A program made the translations under genes and the position numbers. Positions 28,554 to 32,306 of a DNA stretch of 32,306 bases are shown in pieces (position 1 is the first letter of the stretch; the number at the start of each line of letters is the position of its first letter). The stretch is from Caldifarciminota bacterium. Lineage in GTDB: Bacteria; Hydrothermota; Hydrothermia; WGAB01. Location: assembly GCA_027069855.1 (NCBI GenBank), contig JALXEF010000173.1:1-32306 (forward strand). Reading direction: 5' to 3'. The notes below the pieces were generated by a model. The model was not told where the DNA came from. It saw only the letters and a list, made by a program, of their open reading frames with translations, and ran no database searches.

Positions 28554-29627
28554 TTATGAACCGGGTTCCTGCACCAGAACCCGGTGTTCCTTGCCGAAAC
28601 TGTACACCAGGGTTTTCACCGCCAGCCGGGCCCGGAGCCGCTGCCGCTCGTCGGGCTCCCGGCGTTCTATATTTTGGAGGACCTCCAGGATGCCTGCCGA
28701 GATCAGGAACCTGCCCTGGTCTTCAAAGCGAACGGTGCGGTAGCCCGCCTCGGCGCCCGCCTCTTTCAGCAGCGTGAAGTCCAGGTGCCAGGTGAGGTCG
28801 CTTTCGCCGGGATACTGAAACGGGTTTTCCAGGTAGCGGTGCCGGTAATACACGGCCAGGCTGCCCCGGGGGAACCGCTGGAGCAGCACCGACCGCATCT
28901 CGCCGTAGTCCACGGTGACCACCCGCCGGGGCCACACGGTGTCCAGGAGGCGCCGATGCACGGCGGCCACCTCGGGTGCCACCTCCAGCACCTGCCCCGG
29001 CTCGGTCAGGGGCTCGTAGCGCGCCAGAAAGCGCAAAAGATCGGGGTCTTCCACGGGAAAGGCCCGGAAATCCAGGCGATCGGATTCAGCCAGCACCACC
29101 CGGAGTTCCTGCCAGCCGTCCTCGCTCCGCCGGAACCGATAGCAGGGAAAGGCGTCGTAGAACTCGTTGGACCACACGAGCGCGGCGCCCCGGGCCTCTT
29201 CAAAACGCTGGATCCAGCCTGCGGGATGGTCGGCCAGCAGGGCCTGCTGCCGGCGGATCATCTCGGGCGAGCGTTCGTACAGCAGGTACCGGATCCGCCG
29301 GTGCACCTCCGGCGCCTCCTGGCGCCAGTAGTCCAGGGCGTCGCGGGCCAGGTAGCCCTCGCCGGGGCCGAGTTCCAGCACCACGGCCCAGTCCTGCCGC
29401 TGCAGGGTTTCCTCCAGCAGGGGGAGCGCATAGCGGGCCAGGGTCCAGCCGAAGATCGGGTGCACATGGGGGCTCGTGTAAAAGTCGCCCTCCCGGCCGA
29501 TGCCGGCACCGCGGGTGTAGTACCCCCACTGCGGGTGGTACAGCGCCAGTTCCATGTACTCGCGGAAACTCATTGAACCCCGTTCGCGAATCCTGGATAC
29601 TATGAGCGCCCGGAGATTCTGCGGCAT
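28554..29627 (-). CDS. SAM-dependent methyltransferase, MidA/NDUFAF7 family
   Basis: MSFREYMELALYHPQWGYYTRG, GREGDFYTSPHVHPIFG, VLELGPGEGYLARD, WSNEFYDAFPCYRF, VTVDYGEMRS. Confidence 0.93.
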   Translation of the reverse strand: MPQNLRALIVSRIRERGSMSFREYMELALYHPQWGYYTRGAGIGREGDFYTSPHVHPIFGWTLARYALPLLEETLQRQDWAVVLELGPGEGYLARDALDYWRQEAPEVHRRIRYLLYERSPEMIRRQQALLADHPAGWIQRFEEARGAALVWSNEFYDAFPCYRFRRSEDGWQELRVVLAESDRLDFRAFPVEDPDLLRFLARYEPLTEPGQVLEVAPEVAAVHRRLLDTVWPRRVVTVDYGEMRSVLLQRFPRGSLAVYYRHRYLENPFQYPGESDLTWHLDFTLLKEAGAEAGYRTVRFEDQGRFLISAGILEVLQNIERREPDERQRLRARLAVKTLVYSFGKEHRVLVQEPGS

Positions 29628-29634
29628 AGCGCCT

Positions 29635-29664
29635 ATTTAACAGCCTTCGGGCCTCCGGAATCAA
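29635..29664 (-). promoter_or_regulatory. Promoter-like TTGATT-N18-TTAAAT, -10 ends 7 nt before the MidA-family ATG
   Basis: Minus strand: TTGATT 29664-29659, spacer 18, TTAAAT 29640-29635, ATG 29627. Confidence 0.45.
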
Positions 29665-29674
29665 GGAAACAAGC

Positions 29675-31624
29675 ATGAAACTTCGCCGTCTTCGTTCCTG
29701 GGCCTGGCCCCTGCTCGTGCTTCTGTTTGCCGCCTGCTCCAAAAACTGGTACCCCCGGCTGGAGACGCAGGTGTACATCCCCTATGTGCGCGGGGTGTAC
29801 AACCTGATGGACCTCCTGCGTGACCTGAACGCCGACTCCATCAGCGTGGATTCCATGGATTCCACCATCGCCTTTTATGTGCATCGCACCACCGACTGGC
29901 ACTTTTTGCCCGGGGATTCCATCGTGACCGCCGAGCCGGTGGACCTCAGCGTGCCGCCGACGCTGCTGCCCTTTGAGAACCTGGTGCAGGAAACCGTAGA
30001 GGTGGGGGCTCAGGATCTGGTGCCGGGGCTTCCCGATACCGCCGGCACCTACGATGTGCCCGCCTTTCATCGGACCCTGGACTTCTACCGGACCGCAGAA
30101 CGCATTCAGGCGGTGGACCTGCAGCGGTATGTCTACCGGCTTCGGGTCCACAACGGCTTTGCCTTTTCGGTGGACACCCTGCGGGTGGCCCTGCGCGACT
30201 CGGCCAGCAACACCTGGCTCGGGGCCCTGACCGTGGTGGACCTGGCCCCGGGTGAAACCCGGACGGTGGCCGCTCCCTTCAGCGGCCCCCATCCCCTGGC
30301 CACGGTTCTTCGGGTGACGGCATACCTTGCGCGTTCCGCGCCGGCCTCCGGGGTGCCGGTAGACCCCCAGGCCGACTCTCTTCGGCTGGAGGTCACGCTG
30401 GACTCCGTGAACCTGCGGGCGGGCACCTTCCGGCCCACGCCCGCAACTCTGGTGTGGCAGGAAACCCGCGAACTCCACCTCAATGTGCCCCTGATCGTGC
30501 ATGAGGGCGTGTTCCTGCGCGGAACCCTGGTGTATCGCGTGATGAATCCCACGGATTTGCCGCTCACCATCGCCTATGAAACCCAGGAGATTCCGGGGTT
30601 GGCCGGCACCGTGGCCGTTTCACCCCACGACAGCGTGGAGGCCTCCGAAGACCTCACCCAGCAAACCTACGAGAACCCCAACGCTTCGGTGAACCAGATC
30701 ACGCCCCACCTGGTGCTCCAGAGTCCCGAACTCAACACCTGGGTGACCCTGAGCGATACCCAGGTGTTTGCCATTCACCTGCTGGTGGACAATCCGTTCC
30801 TGAGTTATGCCCGGGGCACCTGGACCGAGCCCTACGAACAGCCCGTGTTCCCCGTGAACTTCCTGGTATTCCCCGAGGATGTGGGCCGTCGGCTTCGGGG
30901 CCTGTTCCACCTGACGAATGTCCAGTTGCACCTGGCCTTTGAAAACCCCACCACCTGCCCCACGGTGCTTACCCTGCACCTGGTGGCCAAGACCACCTGG
31001 GCTGGCGTGGTGCGGGAGACCACCATGGTGCGGGAGGTGCCGCCGGGCAGCGCGGGCCTCACCTTCTCGGGCTTTGGAGGCCTGCTCAACGAAATGCCCG
31101 ACTCGCTGTATGCCACCGGCACCGTAACCCTTTCGGGCTCGGGCGAGATTTACCCTGTGCGCTGGGTGCCCATTGACGCCACCATCGTGAGCCCCTTTGA
31201 TGTGGAGGTGCACTACAACGATGTGGCAGCCGAAAGCACCCGGGTGTATCTCAAAGACAAGGACGCCCGTTCCATCCTGCGCAACGCCCAGATCCGCACC
31301 GGCCGCGTTTACCTTTTTGTAGACAACAACTTCCCGTTTCCCCTGCGCCTGCAGATCCAGATTCGCAGCCGGACCCATCGGGAGGTGACCCTGACGGGCA
31401 ATGTGGGGGCGCCGGAACTGGATTCCCTGGGCCTGCCCATCGCGCCCCTCCAGGATACCGTCGTGATCGGCATTCCCAGGAGCGACCTCAACCTGTTCAG
31501 GGAGTATCCCTGGGATGTGGTGCTCACCGCCCGCATCAACGCCAGCGGCACCTACACCCTGACCGCCCGGTCGCGATTCCGGTACCGCATCTGGGCCCAT
31601 GTCAAAGGGGAGGTGTCGCCTTGA
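29675..31624 (+). CDS. Large lipoprotein of unknown function
   Basis: Signal peptide with lipobox LLFAAC-SKNW; 649 aa beta-rich; AAGGAA upstream of ATG. Confidence 0.82.
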   Translation: MKLRRLRSWAWPLLVLLFAACSKNWYPRLETQVYIPYVRGVYNLMDLLRDLNADSISVDSMDSTIAFYVHRTTDWHFLPGDSIVTAEPVDLSVPPTLLPFENLVQETVEVGAQDLVPGLPDTAGTYDVPAFHRTLDFYRTAERIQAVDLQRYVYRLRVHNGFAFSVDTLRVALRDSASNTWLGALTVVDLAPGETRTVAAPFSGPHPLATVLRVTAYLARSAPASGVPVDPQADSLRLEVTLDSVNLRAGTFRPTPATLVWQETRELHLNVPLIVHEGVFLRGTLVYRVMNPTDLPLTIAYETQEIPGLAGTVAVSPHDSVEASEDLTQQTYENPNASVNQITPHLVLQSPELNTWVTLSDTQVFAIHLLVDNPFLSYARGTWTEPYEQPVFPVNFLVFPEDVGRRLRGLFHLTNVQLHLAFENPTTCPTVLTLHLVAKTTWAGVVRETTMVREVPPGSAGLTFSGFGGLLNEMPDSLYATGTVTLSGSGEIYPVRWVPIDATIVSPFDVEVHYNDVAAESTRVYLKDKDARSILRNAQIRTGRVYLFVDNNFPFPLRLQIQIRSRTHREVTLTGNVGAPELDSLGLPIAPLQDTVVIGIPRSDLNLFREYPWDVVLTARINASGTYTLTARSRFRYRIWAHVKGEVSP

Positions 31625-32306
31625 CCGCCCTGTCGCTTCTGACCCTGGCCCTGGGCTTTCTGAATACCGCGCCGCTCCCCCTCAAACTCCAGTGCGTGGT
31701 GCCGGATACCGATACCGTGGTGGTACGCTTCCACAGCAACCTGGAGTTCTGGAACACCCTCGTGGACATGGGGTTCCTGATGGACCGTATGGGGGCGGTG
31801 ATCCGGGTGCAGCACCTGCAAAAACTGTATCGGGAATCGGACCCCACGATCCACCTCGTGGTGGACAACGCCCTGGATTACTTTTCCGTGTCCTGGGGTG
31901 GGATGTCGCTGGCAATGGGCCAGCGGTACCTGGGCACGCTGCAGGTGCCACGGGATGTGCTCGGGCTTCTGGCCTACGGCAACGCCTTTGACAGCACCTA
32001 CACCTTTGACCAAACCAAGGCGGTTTCCCTGCTGTATCGGTACCTGGCCGTGGGGGTGACCCAGCAGGTGCACCTGGGCGACCGACCTCTGCGGGCGGGC
32101 CTTGGGGTTTCCATGCTCATCGGCAACCGGCTGGATCTGGTGGACACCGTGCGGGGGTATCTGTATACCGACCAGGAGGGGCTCACCGCAGAGGTGGACC
32201 TGCGCACCGCCACCAGCAAAACCGGCTACGGCCTCGCCCTTTCCGGCGGTGCAGAGCTTCAGGTGACCCCCCGCTTGCGCATCGGCGCCTCGGTGGGCGA
32301 TTTTCC
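31621..32306 (+). CDS. Outer-membrane beta-barrel-like protein (DUF5723-like), truncated by window end; not in the supplied ORF track
   Basis: TTG start overlapping the upstream TGA (TTGA). Open frame to the end: (M)TALSLLTLALGFLNTAPLPLKLQCVVPDTDTVVVRFHSNLEFWNTLVD...AGLGVSMLIGNRLDLVDTVRGYLYTDQEG...ASKTGYGLALSGGAELQVTPRLRIGASVGDF (reading approximate by eye). Confidence 0.7.
   Translation, partial: MTALSLLTLALGFLNTAPLPLKLQCVVPDTDTVVVRFHSNLEFWNTLVDMGFLMDRMGAVIRVQHLQKLYRESDPTIHLVVDNALDYFSVSWGGMSLAMGQRYLGTLQVPRDVLGLLAYGNAFDSTYTFDQTKAVSLLYRYLAVGVTQQVHLGDRPLRAGLGVSMLIGNRLDLVDTVRGYLYTDQEGLTAEVDLRTATSKTGYGLALSGGAELQVTPRLRIGASVGDF

Overview
This is a dense, GC-rich bacterial chromosomal window. No tRNA, rRNA, CRISPR array, phage or IS element was recognised. 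The organism cannot be named from sequence alone. Dockerin-like, LVIVD, T9SS-like and DUF5723-like proteins, together with archaeal-type enzymes, suggest an uncultivated thermophile-like diderm lineage (inference).

Main blocks:
(1) 16-5789 (-): a tightly overlapping 8-gene run built around polyamine synthesis. It holds an MBL hydrolase, a 205-aa orphan, an ACL5/Thermus-like aminopropyltransferase, pyruvoyl-dependent arginine decarboxylase, a canonical spermidine synthase, agmatinase/ureohydrolase, a Mut7-C protein and a C-terminally anchored exported protein. No speD is present.
(2) 6394-10293 (+): two tandem secreted beta-solenoid-like paralogs with a conserved 4-Cys N-terminus and nearly identical dockerin-like 3' ends.
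(3) nhaA, ldcA and ligA.
(4) 14991-18541: secreted beta-propeller-type proteins, one with a T9SS-like tail and one with LVIVD repeats.
(5) Glycosyltransferase, sugar-phosphate transferase, ald and ccdA.
(6) A 1234-aa secreted GH57 protein with two DOMON-like modules and a dockerin-like tail.
(7) An apparently catalytically degenerate Amidase_3-like protein coupled to an archaeal-type S-adenosylmethionine synthetase, followed upstream by a MidA-family methyltransferase.
(8) A large lipoprotein and an outer-membrane-like protein that runs off the window end and is absent from the ORF track.

The strongest leads are the polyamine operon with its unknown 205-aa member, the pseudo-amidase coupled to archaeal-type MAT, the dockerin-tail exchange between paralogs, and a group of promoters apparently giving leaderless mRNAs. 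All family calls come from reading motifs by eye; no searches were run.
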